This document shows positions 1 to 10,120 of a stretch of DNA of 64,000 nt, piece after piece. The translations under genes and the position numbers were made by a program. How positions within the stretch are numbered: position 1 is the first letter of the stretch; every line of letters starts with the position of its first letter. The notes below the pieces were generated by a model. The model saw nothing but the letters and a program-made list of their open reading frames with translations. It made no database searches and was not told the origin of the DNA. The stretch is from Bacteriovoracaceae bacterium. GTDB lineage: Bacteria > Bdellovibrionota > Bacteriovoracia > Bacteriovoracales > Bacteriovoracaceae. The stretch spans positions 377,464 to 441,463 of the forward strand of contig JABFRR010000008.1 in NCBI GenBank assembly GCA_013141065.1, written 5' to 3'.

Positions 1-795
1 TTCAACAAGATCTTTTTTTGCCAAAAAGAATAAATGGATTTGACCGTTTATTGTCACAGGTGAAGTAATAGAGCCTTCATCAGTTTCTTTGAGCATGTTT
101 TTTAGATCAGGAGTTAAGCCCTCTTCTGTTATATCGTCGAGGTTTGAAACATTAAGGGTTGAGTAAGCTTCAGGTAAAATCCCACTCGAACGGTATTGTT
201 TTATGATGTTTTCAAAAACACCCTTGGCCGGCTTAGATTTAACTTCAGACGGAAAGGCATAATCAACAAGCGAGTATTTAAAATTCATTCGAGAGTCTTT
301 AATGTTATTTTTAAAGTATGTATTTTTAACATCTTGTTCAGAAATTGAAATCATTGGTGAAATAACTCTGTTAATAAAATAACTATGCTCTATCGCCTCT
401 CTTAGTGTTTCAAAGTATTCATCAAAAGATGTACCTTGTTGTTTTAAAAAGCCCATCAGCGACTTCCGATCAACACCTAGTCGCTCTTGGTTAGCTTTAA
501 TTTGTGCTTCAACTTGATCATCAGTAATTGTATATCCGATATCTGCCAACTTAGAACGAATGAGAAATTTATTAATTGATACTTGAAGAATTTCTTGGCT
601 GGTGAAAGATGACTTATTATAAATCATCGGTGCGACACTTCTTTTAATCGCCAAATTATTTGCAGTTCGATTGATCTGAGAAAGAGTAATAATGTTGTCA
701 TCAACGATCGCGACAATCTTATCGAGGAGCTTTGCTTCTACTTCAAGTGAAAATAAAATTAGAGTGTAAGATATAAAGTGTAAAACGTATTTCAT
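1..795 (-). CDS. SurA-like periplasmic chaperone / peptidyl-prolyl isomerase (partial, C-terminus outside window)
   Basis: Minus-strand reading frame from ATG at 793-795 through window start; MKYVLHFISYTLILFSLEVEAKLLDKIVAIVDDNIITLSQINR is a signal peptide followed by a SurA N-domain-like 'IVAIVDDxIIT' motif. Confidence 0.7.
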   Translation of the reverse strand, partial: MKYVLHFISYTLILFSLEVEAKLLDKIVAIVDDNIITLSQINRTANNLAIKRSVAPMIYNKSSFTSQEILQVSINKFLIRSKLADIGYTITDDQVEAQIKANQERLGVDRKSLMGFLKQQGTSFDEYFETLREAIEHSYFINRVISPMISISEQDVKNTYFKNNIKDSRMNFKYSLVDYAFPSEVKSKPAKGVFENIIKQYRSSGILPEAYSTLNVSNLDDITEEGLTPDLKNMLKETDEGSITSPVTINGQIHLFFLAKKDLVE

Positions 796-884
796 ATAGA
801 CCTTCTCTTAGGAGCTTTTAATTCAAGCCATTAAGAGTAAGTTATATGATTTTACTACGCAAGTCGCAAGATCTAAAAGCTAAG

Positions 885-1730
885 CTATTTTAAGAATTCT
901 TTATTAATCTTAATTTGGGCAGTTTTACGTGCTTCAGCATGGTAACTATCAATAATTTTGTCACGCTTAATATCATAGACAATTTTCTTATAAAGCGCTG
1001 GATCTACTTCTTTCCATTCTCTAACGCCTAAAACTTTAATGATATGATAGCCAAATTGCGTTCTTATAGGAGAAGAAATGAAACCGTTTGGTTTGCCATT
1101 AATTGCCTTGAAGTATTCTGGGGCGTATTTAACGGCCGGTAAATAACCCAAGTCTCCAGCAGCAGGTGCAGTTGAACTTTGAGAGTATTTATTAGCTAGC
1201 TCTGGCCAGTCTTGAGGCTTGGCTTGAAGTTGTTTGTAGATTTCAAGGGATTTTTTCATTGCTTCTTCTGTTTCAGCTTTATCTGGAACAACTCTTACTC
1301 TAAGAAGAATATGTGCTGTACGGTATTCTTTAAATTTTGAGTAATACTCCTGAGCCTCTTTGTCTGTAACAGTAATACCTTGAAGCTTTTTTTCTAGATC
1401 TTTAGAAATTTGAGCGTGGTATAGAACATCTTCCATCTTGTATTTTACGATAGGGTCATTCTGCAAATTAGTGTCTTTTGCTTTTTTAACTCCGATTTCT
1501 CTATTGATAATATCGTAAATAACTTTTTCCTTAGTTACTACCTTATCTGAGACGTACATTAAATTTTGTTCAAAAGCCTGATCTAGCTGGCCTTTTTTTA
1601 TTTCAATACCGTTTACAACGGCTACGACAGCATCTGTATTTGATGTTTTTGAATTAGTCACTGGCTCTTGAGAGTTGGCTACAGTTGCTAGAAGCATTGA
1701 TACGATGACTAAAGATTTCGATGTTTTCAT
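885..1730 (-). CDS. Parvulin-type peptidyl-prolyl cis-trans isomerase, exported
   Basis: ORF 281 aa; signal peptide; AHILLRVR...DLGYLP...GFISSPIRTQFGYHIIKVL parvulin motifs. Confidence 0.88.
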   Translation of the reverse strand: MKTSKSLVIVSMLLATVANSQEPVTNSKTSNTDAVVAVVNGIEIKKGQLDQAFEQNLMYVSDKVVTKEKVIYDIINREIGVKKAKDTNLQNDPIVKYKMEDVLYHAQISKDLEKKLQGITVTDKEAQEYYSKFKEYRTAHILLRVRVVPDKAETEEAMKKSLEIYKQLQAKPQDWPELANKYSQSSTAPAAGDLGYLPAVKYAPEYFKAINGKPNGFISSPIRTQFGYHIIKVLGVREWKEVDPALYKKIVYDIKRDKIIDSYHAEARKTAQIKINKEFLK

Positions 1731-1814
1731 CTCAGTTTTCCTCAGAAAGTTAATTTAACAATTCATTACTAATTCTAATAATAACAGAATTTTAAAAAAG
1801 CGATAAAAAATAAA

Positions 1815-4800
1815 TTAGGTTGGACTTAATTGTCCACCGATGTCTTTTGAAAACTTGAGTAAATCATTTTGTGTAATGGAGGTTTTATGATTGTAGATTA
1901 CTCTGTAATCTGGAGTAAATTGATAGATTTTTGGTCTGGAAATGAAAAAGTTTACAACTTTATCTCTCAATTCGGAATTCGATTCTAAGTATTGCTTGTC
2001 AAATTTTAGGGTAATAGCTGAGCCACCTACTTGAACTGACTTAAGACCTAGGGTTTGTAGCTGAATGCGTGTTTCTAATACGGTAAATAAATTCGAAAGT
2101 TCTTCACTGAAGACTCCATAAACGTCTTGGAACTCTTCTCGGATATTTTCTAGAAGTAATTGTGTTTCACAGTTAGATAGTCGTTTGTATTGCTTAAGTC
2201 TCTCACCAGCATCTTTAATATAATGATTAGGAATAAATGCAGGAAATGGAGTGATGATTTCAATATCTTTTTTGATTAACTTTCTTTCTCCACGCAGTTC
2301 ATGAATAGCATCTTTTAATAATTCCATATAAAGCTCTAGTCCCACAGCTTCCACGTGACCAGATTGTGTTGCACCTAAGATATCACCTGCTCCGCGAATC
2401 TCTAAGTCAACAGAGGCAATATTGAAACCCGAACCCATATCAGCATAGGTTTGAAGTGCATGTAGTCTTTTTTGTGCAATTTCAGAAATCTCTCTCATTC
2501 TCGGAACAACTAAATAAGCATAGGCTTTTTTATCAGAGCGTCCAATTCGGCCGCGCAACTGATGAAGCTGTGCAAGTCCATAAGTATCTGCACGGTCTAT
2601 AATCATTGTATTGGCATTGGGGATATCTATCCCTGATTCAATAATGGTCGTTGCGATTAAAACCTGATAAGTACCGTTATAAAAAGAATTAATTCTGTCT
2701 TCAAGTTCTCGTTCACCCATCTGCCCGTGAGCGAATGTAATTTTTGCCTCTGGAACGAGTTCGCGGATACTGGCCGCATAATCTTCAATGTCGTGAACTT
2801 TGTTATGTACTAAAAAGACCTGACCACCTCTTTGTAGTTCTTTTTGTATAGCAGCCTGAATCGTCAATTCATCTTCTTTAATCACGTATGTTTTTATCGA
2901 TTGTCGCCTAGGAGGTGGTGTTTTTATAAGGGAAAGATCTCTTAAACCCAAAAATGCCATTTGCAGAGTTCGAGGAATTGGTGTTGCGGTTAAAGTAAGA
3001 AAATCAACAGAAGCCTTCATCAGTTTTAATTTTTCTTTATGGCCAACACCAAAACGTTGTTCTTCATCGACGATAACGAGGCCAAGATCACTGAACTTTA
3101 ATTTATCTGATAAAAGTTTATGAGTGCCTATGAGAATATCAACTTCACCACGAGCTGTTTTTTCGAGAATTTCTTTAGATTCTTTGGCAGATTTAAAGCG
3201 AGAAATAAATTCAATGCGCACAGGAAATTCTTTAAATCTTTTTGTAAAAGAATTAAAATGCTGAAGTGCCAAAATTGTTGTAGGGACTAAAATCGCAACT
3301 TGCTTTTTATCTTCCACGGCTTTGAACGCAGCCCTCATTGCAACTTCAGTTTTACCAAAACCAACATCACCACAAACAAGATAATCCATGGGAACAGGCT
3401 TTTGCATACATTCAAGTACGTCTTCGATAGCGCGAGCTTGGTCTGGAGTTTCTTCAAATGGAAAAGCAAGTTCAAACTCTTTATACAAATGATCGGGTGG
3501 TGAAAATGCATAAGCCGATGATGATTGCCTTTCAGCTTGAAGCTTCAAGAGGTCAAAAGCTAAGATTTTTGCGGAATTTCGAGCTCTTGCTTTTAAGGCT
3601 TGAAACTTATTAGTTCTTAAGCTGTCAGATTTTAAACCGGCAGTAGCGTCAGCATGCTTTTGAATGAGATTTAATTTATAAACTGGAACGTAAACCTTAT
3701 CACTTTCGGCATATTTTAAAACTAGGAAATCGCTTTTGTCTCCAGCTATATCTAAAGACTCGAGACCAGCATACACGCCTACGCCGTACTCACTGTGAAT
3801 TACATAATCACCAACTTTTAGAGTAGAAAGTTGTTCCGCAAATAAATCGAGATCAACTTTTTTATGTTTTTGAACTTTAGATTTTTTAGCAGCAAATAAA
3901 TCGCCATCAGTAATGATCAGAAAGTTTTCACTTTCATAATAAAACCCTTCAGAAACTCTAAAGGGAAGAAATGAGATTCGATTTTTTAAATCAGTTGGGT
4001 AATTTTGCAACTCAATGAGGTGTTGAATTTCTTGCCTTGAAGAATCACTATAAGAAGAAAAAAAGAGACGTCCTTGAAATTGAAAATGTTTTTTAATAAA
4101 ATCAAGTGCAGCTATAATGTAATCAGGTTTAGATAAAGTTGGATTTATATGTTCATTAAGAAAAGTTTTAGTTTTAACCAGTCTTAAGTCGACAGAGTCC
4201 CCCATTTCACCAAAGGACATATTTAAATTGAGTTGGTTTACGAGAATTGTCTTTTGGGATTCTAATTTTGAGATAAAATCAAAATTATATATTTTATGAA
4301 ATTCAGGGAGAATGTTTTCACTGTTAAGATTAATTTCAGTATTTTCAAAATCAGTTCTGAGCATCTCTACAAATTCGAGATGCGCCCTATTTGTTTGATT
4401 AGAATTTAAAACAAATGTTAACGTGTCTTCGAAAGGAAAATAATCTAAAAGTGAACCAGGGTGCTTGAAAAAAAGTGGCAAGTAAGCTGGGTAATTTTCA
4501 AAAAGCAGGCCATCGCTTAATCGATTAAAGAGAGCTTTTCTAAATTCAAATTTATTTTTAAATGCTGGGCCAGGTTGTGGCAAGTTCTCTCGAAGTGTGA
4601 CCGAAAAATCACCTTGAGCTAAAATGCCTGCAGCTGGAGAAATACAAACTTTTTCAACTGGAGATTCTCTTAACGTTTTTTGAGTTTCAAGATCTATTGG
4701 AAAAATAGTTTCTATCAAGTCATCAAAATACGAAAGTCTTACAGGATAGGCACCAACTGGAAAAATATCAAAAATTTGACCCTTTTGAATAAAAGTTCCC

Positions 4801-5327
4801 GGCTCTTCAACCGAAGTTGCAGAAGAATAACCCATTGCCACAAGTTTTTTAGCTAAATCAAAAGGTGAGATGATGTCGTCAGTTTTGAGTTCAAAGCTGT
4901 GATCATTAAAAAAACTACGCGGTGGAGTTTTTAGCGAAAGTGCTTCAAACGAAGTGATGAGTATAAATTTATTTTGCTTGAAATTAAATCTATTGAGTCT
5001 GCTGAGAACTTCGAGCCTGTCGTAAAAATTCTTCTCAGAAGAAATAACGCCCGAGTATAAAGAGGCTTCAAGTCCCGGATAAAACAATACTTCTACCATT
5101 TTACTACCGACTACTGGCTGCAGTGAGTTGTAGAAATCTTCGGCTTCATCGTTACTAGAAGTAATAATCAACTGAGACTTTTTTAAAAATAGATTCGCAT
5201 TTTCTCTCAAGAAAGAATTGAAGATGAAAGACCATTGATCTGTACTTGCACCGTATAAATTTAATGGAGAGGAAGAATTCTCATCCCAATTTATAATTTT
5301 TTGAAGCAGGGAATTAAAGTGACTCAT
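1815..5327 (-). CDS. mfd: Transcription-repair coupling factor Mfd
   Basis: ORF 1170 aa; CarD-like RID (VGDYVIHSEYGVGVYAGL), helicase motifs CGDVGFGKTEVAMRAAF, DEEQRFGVGHKEKLK, TATPIPRTLQMAF, QLRGRIGRSDKKAYAYL. Confidence 0.97.
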   Translation of the reverse strand: MSHFNSLLQKIINWDENSSSPLNLYGASTDQWSFIFNSFLRENANLFLKKSQLIITSSNDEAEDFYNSLQPVVGSKMVEVLFYPGLEASLYSGVISSEKNFYDRLEVLSRLNRFNFKQNKFILITSFEALSLKTPPRSFFNDHSFELKTDDIISPFDLAKKLVAMGYSSATSVEEPGTFIQKGQIFDIFPVGAYPVRLSYFDDLIETIFPIDLETQKTLRESPVEKVCISPAAGILAQGDFSVTLRENLPQPGPAFKNKFEFRKALFNRLSDGLLFENYPAYLPLFFKHPGSLLDYFPFEDTLTFVLNSNQTNRAHLEFVEMLRTDFENTEINLNSENILPEFHKIYNFDFISKLESQKTILVNQLNLNMSFGEMGDSVDLRLVKTKTFLNEHINPTLSKPDYIIAALDFIKKHFQFQGRLFFSSYSDSSRQEIQHLIELQNYPTDLKNRISFLPFRVSEGFYYESENFLIITDGDLFAAKKSKVQKHKKVDLDLFAEQLSTLKVGDYVIHSEYGVGVYAGLESLDIAGDKSDFLVLKYAESDKVYVPVYKLNLIQKHADATAGLKSDSLRTNKFQALKARARNSAKILAFDLLKLQAERQSSSAYAFSPPDHLYKEFELAFPFEETPDQARAIEDVLECMQKPVPMDYLVCGDVGFGKTEVAMRAAFKAVEDKKQVAILVPTTILALQHFNSFTKRFKEFPVRIEFISRFKSAKESKEILEKTARGEVDILIGTHKLLSDKLKFSDLGLVIVDEEQRFGVGHKEKLKLMKASVDFLTLTATPIPRTLQMAFLGLRDLSLIKTPPPRRQSIKTYVIKEDELTIQAAIQKELQRGGQVFLVHNKVHDIEDYAASIRELVPEAKITFAHGQMGERELEDRINSFYNGTYQVLIATTIIESGIDIPNANTMIIDRADTYGLAQLHQLRGRIGRSDKKAYAYLVVPRMREISEIAQKRLHALQTYADMGSGFNIASVDLEIRGAGDILGATQSGHVEAVGLELYMELLKDAIHELRGERKLIKKDIEIITPFPAFIPNHYIKDAGERLKQYKRLSNCETQLLLENIREEFQDVYGVFSEELSNLFTVLETRIQLQTLGLKSVQVGGSAITLKFDKQYLESNSELRDKVVNFFISRPKIYQFTPDYRVIYNHKTSITQNDLLKFSKDIGGQLSPT

Positions 5328-5425
5328 AATACATCATTAGAACAAAACAAACTATTTCCAAGATATTATATTTTCGTGTAATCTAAGGAAACTAAAAAAT
5401 TGGATTTTTTATCTCGGAGATCAAG

Positions 5426-5854
5426 ATGTCGACTTTAAATCTAGACGTCTACATGCCGATCGTAATTTTAATTGCGCTCGCGCTACTTGTGGCAGGTGGA
5501 TCGTTATTTTTGGGTAGTTTAATACGCCCACAACATCCAAACAAGCTCAAGGAGACTGCATATGAATGTGGTGAAGAGCCAGTGGGTTCAGCTTGGGCAA
5601 ATTTTAACGTAAGATTTTACGTCGTTGCACTTATTTTTATTATTTTTGATGTTGAAAGTGCACTTATGTTTCCAGTTGCAGCTGTTTTTAAAAAATTTAA
5701 CGAAATTGGTCTCGGTGGAACACTGTTAATGTCAATTCTGACTTTCGTTTCGGTTCTTGTAGCTGGAATTGTTTACTGTTGGAAAAAAGGCGATCTTGAT
5801 TGGGTTAAAAGTTTTAATCAAACAAATCAACCAACAATTGCGAAAAAGGATTAG
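5426..5854 (+). CDS. nuoA: NADH-quinone oxidoreductase subunit A (copy 1)
   Basis: ORF 142 aa; YECGEEPVGSAWANFNVRFYVVALIFIIFDVESALMFP. Confidence 0.95.
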   Translation: MSTLNLDVYMPIVILIALALLVAGGSLFLGSLIRPQHPNKLKETAYECGEEPVGSAWANFNVRFYVVALIFIIFDVESALMFPVAAVFKKFNEIGLGGTLLMSILTFVSVLVAGIVYCWKKGDLDWVKSFNQTNQPTIAKKD

Positions 5855-5856
5855 GG

Positions 5857-7050
5857 ATGAATTCAACTGTAGTTTCATATTTTTCACAATCGAATGAATT
5901 TCAAAACGTCACAAATTGGTTGACTCAAATATTGGGATTCAATGCTTCATCTTTAGTGGCTTTTATTATCTTTGCAGTTTTTTCTTTGATCATCGTTGGT
6001 GCAATGGCAACAATCGGTGGCCTTGGTACTTATGCTGAAAGAAAAATTTCTGCAGATCTTCAAGCCAGAATTGGACCAAACCGCGTAGGGCCCTTCGGTA
6101 TCCTTCAGTTTCTAGCCGATGGTGTGAAGATGATCTTGAAAGAAGATATCGTCACAACAAATGCAGATAGATTTACATTTAATCTTGCACCTGTACTTTG
6201 CCTCGTGGGAGTGTTTGCAACTTTAGCGGTTGTTCCCTACTCGAGTGGATTTATGCTTGCAGATTTAAACGTGGGAATTTTTTACTTAGTGGGAATGGCT
6301 TCGCTGGTTGGTGTCGGTGTTTTCTTGGGTGGATATGCATCGAATTCGAAATGGTCAATGTTGGGTGGAATGAGAGGGGCTTCGCAAATTATTTCTTATG
6401 AAATTCCAGCGACACTTTCAATTATCGCTATTGTTTTACTGGCCGGAGGTCTATCAATGAAAACATTAATTGATGGCCAAGGTGGCGCACCTCAAGATTG
6501 GTATATTTTCCACAATCCTTTTGCTTTCATGGGATTTTTTGTTTACTTCATTTCAGCTCTAGCTGAAACAAATAGAGCTCCATTTGACTTACCAGAAGCA
6601 GAGTCTGAGCTTGTATCAGGTTACCATACAGAATATACCGGAATGAAGTTTGGTCTTTTTGCACTGGCAGAATACATTGAAGTTTTTGTTGTTTGTGGTG
6701 TAGCTGTAGCTCTTTTCTTGGGTGGATACAAAGTTCCATTTGACTTAGGCTCTGGTCAAATTCTCGTTGAAAAATTAGGCCTTGATGGAATGCTTGCTCA
6801 AAACATTGGTCAGTTTTTAGAACTAGGTTCTTTTTTTACAAAAACATTACTTCTTTATTACGTCGTAATCTGGGTTCGCTGGACTCTACCTCGCTTGCGA
6901 GTTGACCAGTTGATGACTCTTTGTTGGAAATACCTAACTCCCATTGCACTTGTTAACCTCATTGGTTGTGCAGTTTGGATGTATGCATTTAATGGAAAAT
7001 CAATTTTTGCTTTAATTTTTCACGCAGCTGGATCAGCTGGCGGACATTAA
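5857..7050 (+). CDS. nuoH: NADH-quinone oxidoreductase subunit H (copy 1)
   Basis: ORF 397 aa; AERKISADLQARIGPNRVGPFGILQFLADGVKMILKED; ETNRAPFDLPEAESELVSGYHTEYTGMKFG. Confidence 0.96.
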   Translation: MNSTVVSYFSQSNEFQNVTNWLTQILGFNASSLVAFIIFAVFSLIIVGAMATIGGLGTYAERKISADLQARIGPNRVGPFGILQFLADGVKMILKEDIVTTNADRFTFNLAPVLCLVGVFATLAVVPYSSGFMLADLNVGIFYLVGMASLVGVGVFLGGYASNSKWSMLGGMRGASQIISYEIPATLSIIAIVLLAGGLSMKTLIDGQGGAPQDWYIFHNPFAFMGFFVYFISALAETNRAPFDLPEAESELVSGYHTEYTGMKFGLFALAEYIEVFVVCGVAVALFLGGYKVPFDLGSGQILVEKLGLDGMLAQNIGQFLELGSFFTKTLLLYYVVIWVRWTLPRLRVDQLMTLCWKYLTPIALVNLIGCAVWMYAFNGKSIFALIFHAAGSAGGH

Positions 7051-7071
7051 TAGGGCGATAAGGAGAATATT

Positions 7072-7608
7072 GTGTTTGCAAATACACTTTTTTTGGCTTC
7101 AGCATGTCTCACAATTGGTGGAGCAATCGCTGTCGTATATAGTAAAAACTTAATGCATGCGTGTATTTATCTACTTGCTTCACTCTTTGGAGTAGCAGGT
7201 CTTTATACTTGTATAGGTGCAGACTTTCTTGCAGCAACTCAATTAGTTGTTTATGCCGGCGGTGTCGTTATTCTTATGTTATTTGCCATTATGTTAACGG
7301 GTGGAACTTCAAACAAAGTTAATCGCTTTGGCCTTGAAAAAATTCCAGCAATGGGAAATAAAAAAACATTCTTTATAGCAAGTTTTGCAGCAGTAGTTTC
7401 TGCAATGATTATTGTAAAAATTCTTATACCGGTACTAAAGCAAAATCCAAGTTCTGCACTTTCACCCAATGAGCCAACGGTAGAAAGACTTGGAACACTT
7501 TTGGCAACGGATCACATTTTAGCTTTTGAAATCTCATCGGTTTTATTGCTCGGGGCCCTAGTTGGTGCAGCGGTAATTTCAAGACCAAGGAAAGAAATCC
7601 ATGATTAG
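7072..7608 (+). CDS. nuoJ: NADH-quinone oxidoreductase subunit J (copy 1), GTG start
   Basis: ORF 178 aa; ADFLAATQLVVYAGGVVILMLFAIML. Confidence 0.93.
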   Translation: MFANTLFLASACLTIGGAIAVVYSKNLMHACIYLLASLFGVAGLYTCIGADFLAATQLVVYAGGVVILMLFAIMLTGGTSNKVNRFGLEKIPAMGNKKTFFIASFAAVVSAMIIVKILIPVLKQNPSSALSPNEPTVERLGTLLATDHILAFEISSVLLLGALVGAAVISRPRKEIHD

Positions 7609-7906
7609 TTTAAGCTCGTACTTATTTATCTCACTAGTCTTATTTCTATGTGGAATATTTGTGATGGTTGCTAGAAAAAACATCATTGCAATTTTACTTG
7701 GAATTGAACTTATTTTAAATGCATCGGCTTTAAATTTTGCAGCTTACACAAAGTTTCTTAACAATAATTTAGAAGGTCATATAATGAGCCTTTTTATTAT
7801 CGTTATTGCTGCGGCAGAAGCGGCAGTCGGCTTAGGAATTGTCATAAGATTTTTCCAACTTAGAGAAAGTATCCATATAGATGATGCTTCTACATTACAG
7901 AATTAA
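7601..7906 (+). CDS. nuoK: NADH-quinone oxidoreductase subunit K (copy 1)
   Basis: ORF 101 aa; NIIAILLGIELILNASALNF; overlaps nuoJ end. Confidence 0.95.
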   Translation: MISLSSYLFISLVLFLCGIFVMVARKNIIAILLGIELILNASALNFAAYTKFLNNNLEGHIMSLFIIVIAAAEAAVGLGIVIRFFQLRESIHIDDASTLQN

Positions 7907-7929
7907 AATAAGGATAGGATAAAGAAACC

Positions 7930-10086
7930 ATGGATTATACACTCACAACAGTTGCGCCCATTGTACTGCTTCCGTTTTTTGCATTTGTCATCAATGCATT
8001 TATTGTTAAGCGATTTACAAAACTTGCTGTCGGTATAAGTTGTGCAGCCATATTTGGCTCATTTCTTTACTCACTAAAAATCTTTATAGATTTTTTAAGC
8101 GTGTACTCAACAAATTATTACATTCATAAGGTTTTTACTTGGTTTGACTTAAGCGCAGGTGAACACCTCTTTAAAGTTAACATGGGTATTTATATCGATA
8201 ACATGACAGCAGTTATGTTGTTGATGGTAACAGGAGCGGCTACGCTTATTCATGTTTTCTCAACATGGTATATGCATGATGATCCACGATTTGGTCGATT
8301 TTTTGTGTATTTATCTCTTTTTACCTCGGCAATGCTGGGCTTAGTTCTTTCAGATAATCTTTTATCAGTTTTTATTTTTTGGGAATTAATGGGCTTTTGC
8401 TCTTATTCACTCATTGGTTTTTACTACGAAAAAGAAGGGGCTGGAAATGCCTCAATGAAAGCATTCATGACAACAAGGGTGGGAGATGTTTTTTTCCTTC
8501 TTGGTATATTGGCCATTTGGTCTGTTGTTGGAAGCACAACTTTTGTCGATATGTACGCGGCTCTTGCAGCTGGAAAGTTAAATGGAATAATGATTTTAGG
8601 AATTCCATTAGCAACTTTTGCAGGATTTTCTGTATTTATGGGCACAATGGGAAAATCTGCTCAAGTTCCACTTCAAGTTTGGTTACCTGATGCTATGTGG
8701 GGACCAACACCATGTTCAGCATTAATTCACGCAGCCACAATGGTAGCGGCTGGTGTTTATCTCTCTTTAAGAATGTATCCAATTATGGAAGCTGGACACC
8801 TCACAACTTTCATTGCCTATATTGGAGCGATTACTGCTTTCGGAGCTGCAACAGTTGCTCTTGTTCAAACGGATATTAAAGCGGTTCTTGCCTACTCTAC
8901 TATTTCTCAACTTGGATACATGGTTATCGGAATTGGAGTTGGATCTTATAATGCTTCATTTATGCATTTAATAACTCACGCAGTTTTTAAAGCCTGTTTA
9001 TTTCTTTCGGCTGGGTCTGTTATTCACTCAATTCACTGCCAAGAAATGCCACAAATGGGTGGATTAAGAAAAAAATTACCTTACACATTTTTTGCAATGT
9101 TACTTTGTTGTTTTGCTATTGCCGGAGTACCTTTCTTCTCGGGATTTGTCTCTAAGGACAGAATTCTTGGTGATGCTTTAGTTATGGCTACAGAAAATAA
9201 AGCTTTCATCGGTGTAGCAATTCTTGGTTTCGGTGGCGCACTATTAACTGCATTTTACATGTTCAGAATGCTCTTTTTAACTTTCTTTGGAGAGCCTCGC
9301 GATCACCATATCTACGATCATGCGCACGAAGAACATATTGGATGGAACTCAAACGTTCCTCTACTTATACTTTCATTATTTACTTTGGGTTTATTTTATT
9401 CAGGATCATTTACAGGCCAAGGCGAAGTTAATCTTTTTGGTTCAAAGTATGAATGGTTTCAAACTTTAATTAAAAAACCAGAAGTTTCGACAGTTGCGCA
9501 GTTTACTGATTATCAACGTGAAGACTTAGGTATGACAGATACGAGAGATAAAGTTGCTCTTACTAAGGCGGCATATGATTCAACTTATGGCTTAAGTGAA
9601 GAAAAAGCTCACCATATTCACGTCGTACATAGAATTGGCGCTGTTTTATCTATCTTTATAGCATTCTTGGGAATCTTCTTAGCCTACTCGATGTACGTGA
9701 AGAAAACACTTAACCCAGGTTGGTGGACAAATAAGTTTGCTGCTTGGACAAGAGCTCTAAAAAATAAATATTATTTTGACGATCTCTACGTCGGAAAAAT
9801 AATTCAAAAAGGATTATTACCATTCAATGATTTGCTATCAAGATTTGACATGGGATTCTATGACAAATACGGTGTAGATGGATGGGCGACAGTCAATCGA
9901 TGGGCCTATAGTGTTTCTCGTTGGTTTGATAACAACATCGTTGATAGTGGTATGGTCGATGGAACTGGTGCTAGTGTTCGTTTGATGAACGTTGTGTTAA
10001 GAACAATACAGTCTGGAAGAGTTCAATTATACTTCATTGTTCTGATTGTTGTGTTAGCTAGTTATGTTTTAACTTTAAGATTTTAG
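7930..10086 (+). CDS. nuoL: NADH-quinone oxidoreductase subunit L (copy 1)
   Basis: ORF 718 aa; proton-pumping transporter family motifs, MGTMGKSAQVPLQVWLPDAMWGPTPCSALIHAATMVAAGVYL. Confidence 0.96.
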   Translation: MDYTLTTVAPIVLLPFFAFVINAFIVKRFTKLAVGISCAAIFGSFLYSLKIFIDFLSVYSTNYYIHKVFTWFDLSAGEHLFKVNMGIYIDNMTAVMLLMVTGAATLIHVFSTWYMHDDPRFGRFFVYLSLFTSAMLGLVLSDNLLSVFIFWELMGFCSYSLIGFYYEKEGAGNASMKAFMTTRVGDVFFLLGILAIWSVVGSTTFVDMYAALAAGKLNGIMILGIPLATFAGFSVFMGTMGKSAQVPLQVWLPDAMWGPTPCSALIHAATMVAAGVYLSLRMYPIMEAGHLTTFIAYIGAITAFGAATVALVQTDIKAVLAYSTISQLGYMVIGIGVGSYNASFMHLITHAVFKACLFLSAGSVIHSIHCQEMPQMGGLRKKLPYTFFAMLLCCFAIAGVPFFSGFVSKDRILGDALVMATENKAFIGVAILGFGGALLTAFYMFRMLFLTFFGEPRDHHIYDHAHEEHIGWNSNVPLLILSLFTLGLFYSGSFTGQGEVNLFGSKYEWFQTLIKKPEVSTVAQFTDYQREDLGMTDTRDKVALTKAAYDSTYGLSEEKAHHIHVVHRIGAVLSIFIAFLGIFLAYSMYVKKTLNPGWWTNKFAAWTRALKNKYYFDDLYVGKIIQKGLLPFNDLLSRFDMGFYDKYGVDGWATVNRWAYSVSRWFDNNIVDSGMVDGTGASVRLMNVVLRTIQSGRVQLYFIVLIVVLASYVLTLRF

Positions 10087-10120
10087 TTTTTATATAGTAA
10101 CTTTTCTAAGGAGATGACCG

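Noticed and set aside
3300-3503. 67-aa ORF antisense to mfd
   Set aside because: Fully embedded opposite a strong coding gene, no motif
8379-8690. 103-aa ORF overlapping nuoL in another frame (and 8424-8645, 8697-8879, 9287-9469)
   Set aside because: Alternate-frame ORFs inside highly conserved nuoL; composition typical of frame shadows
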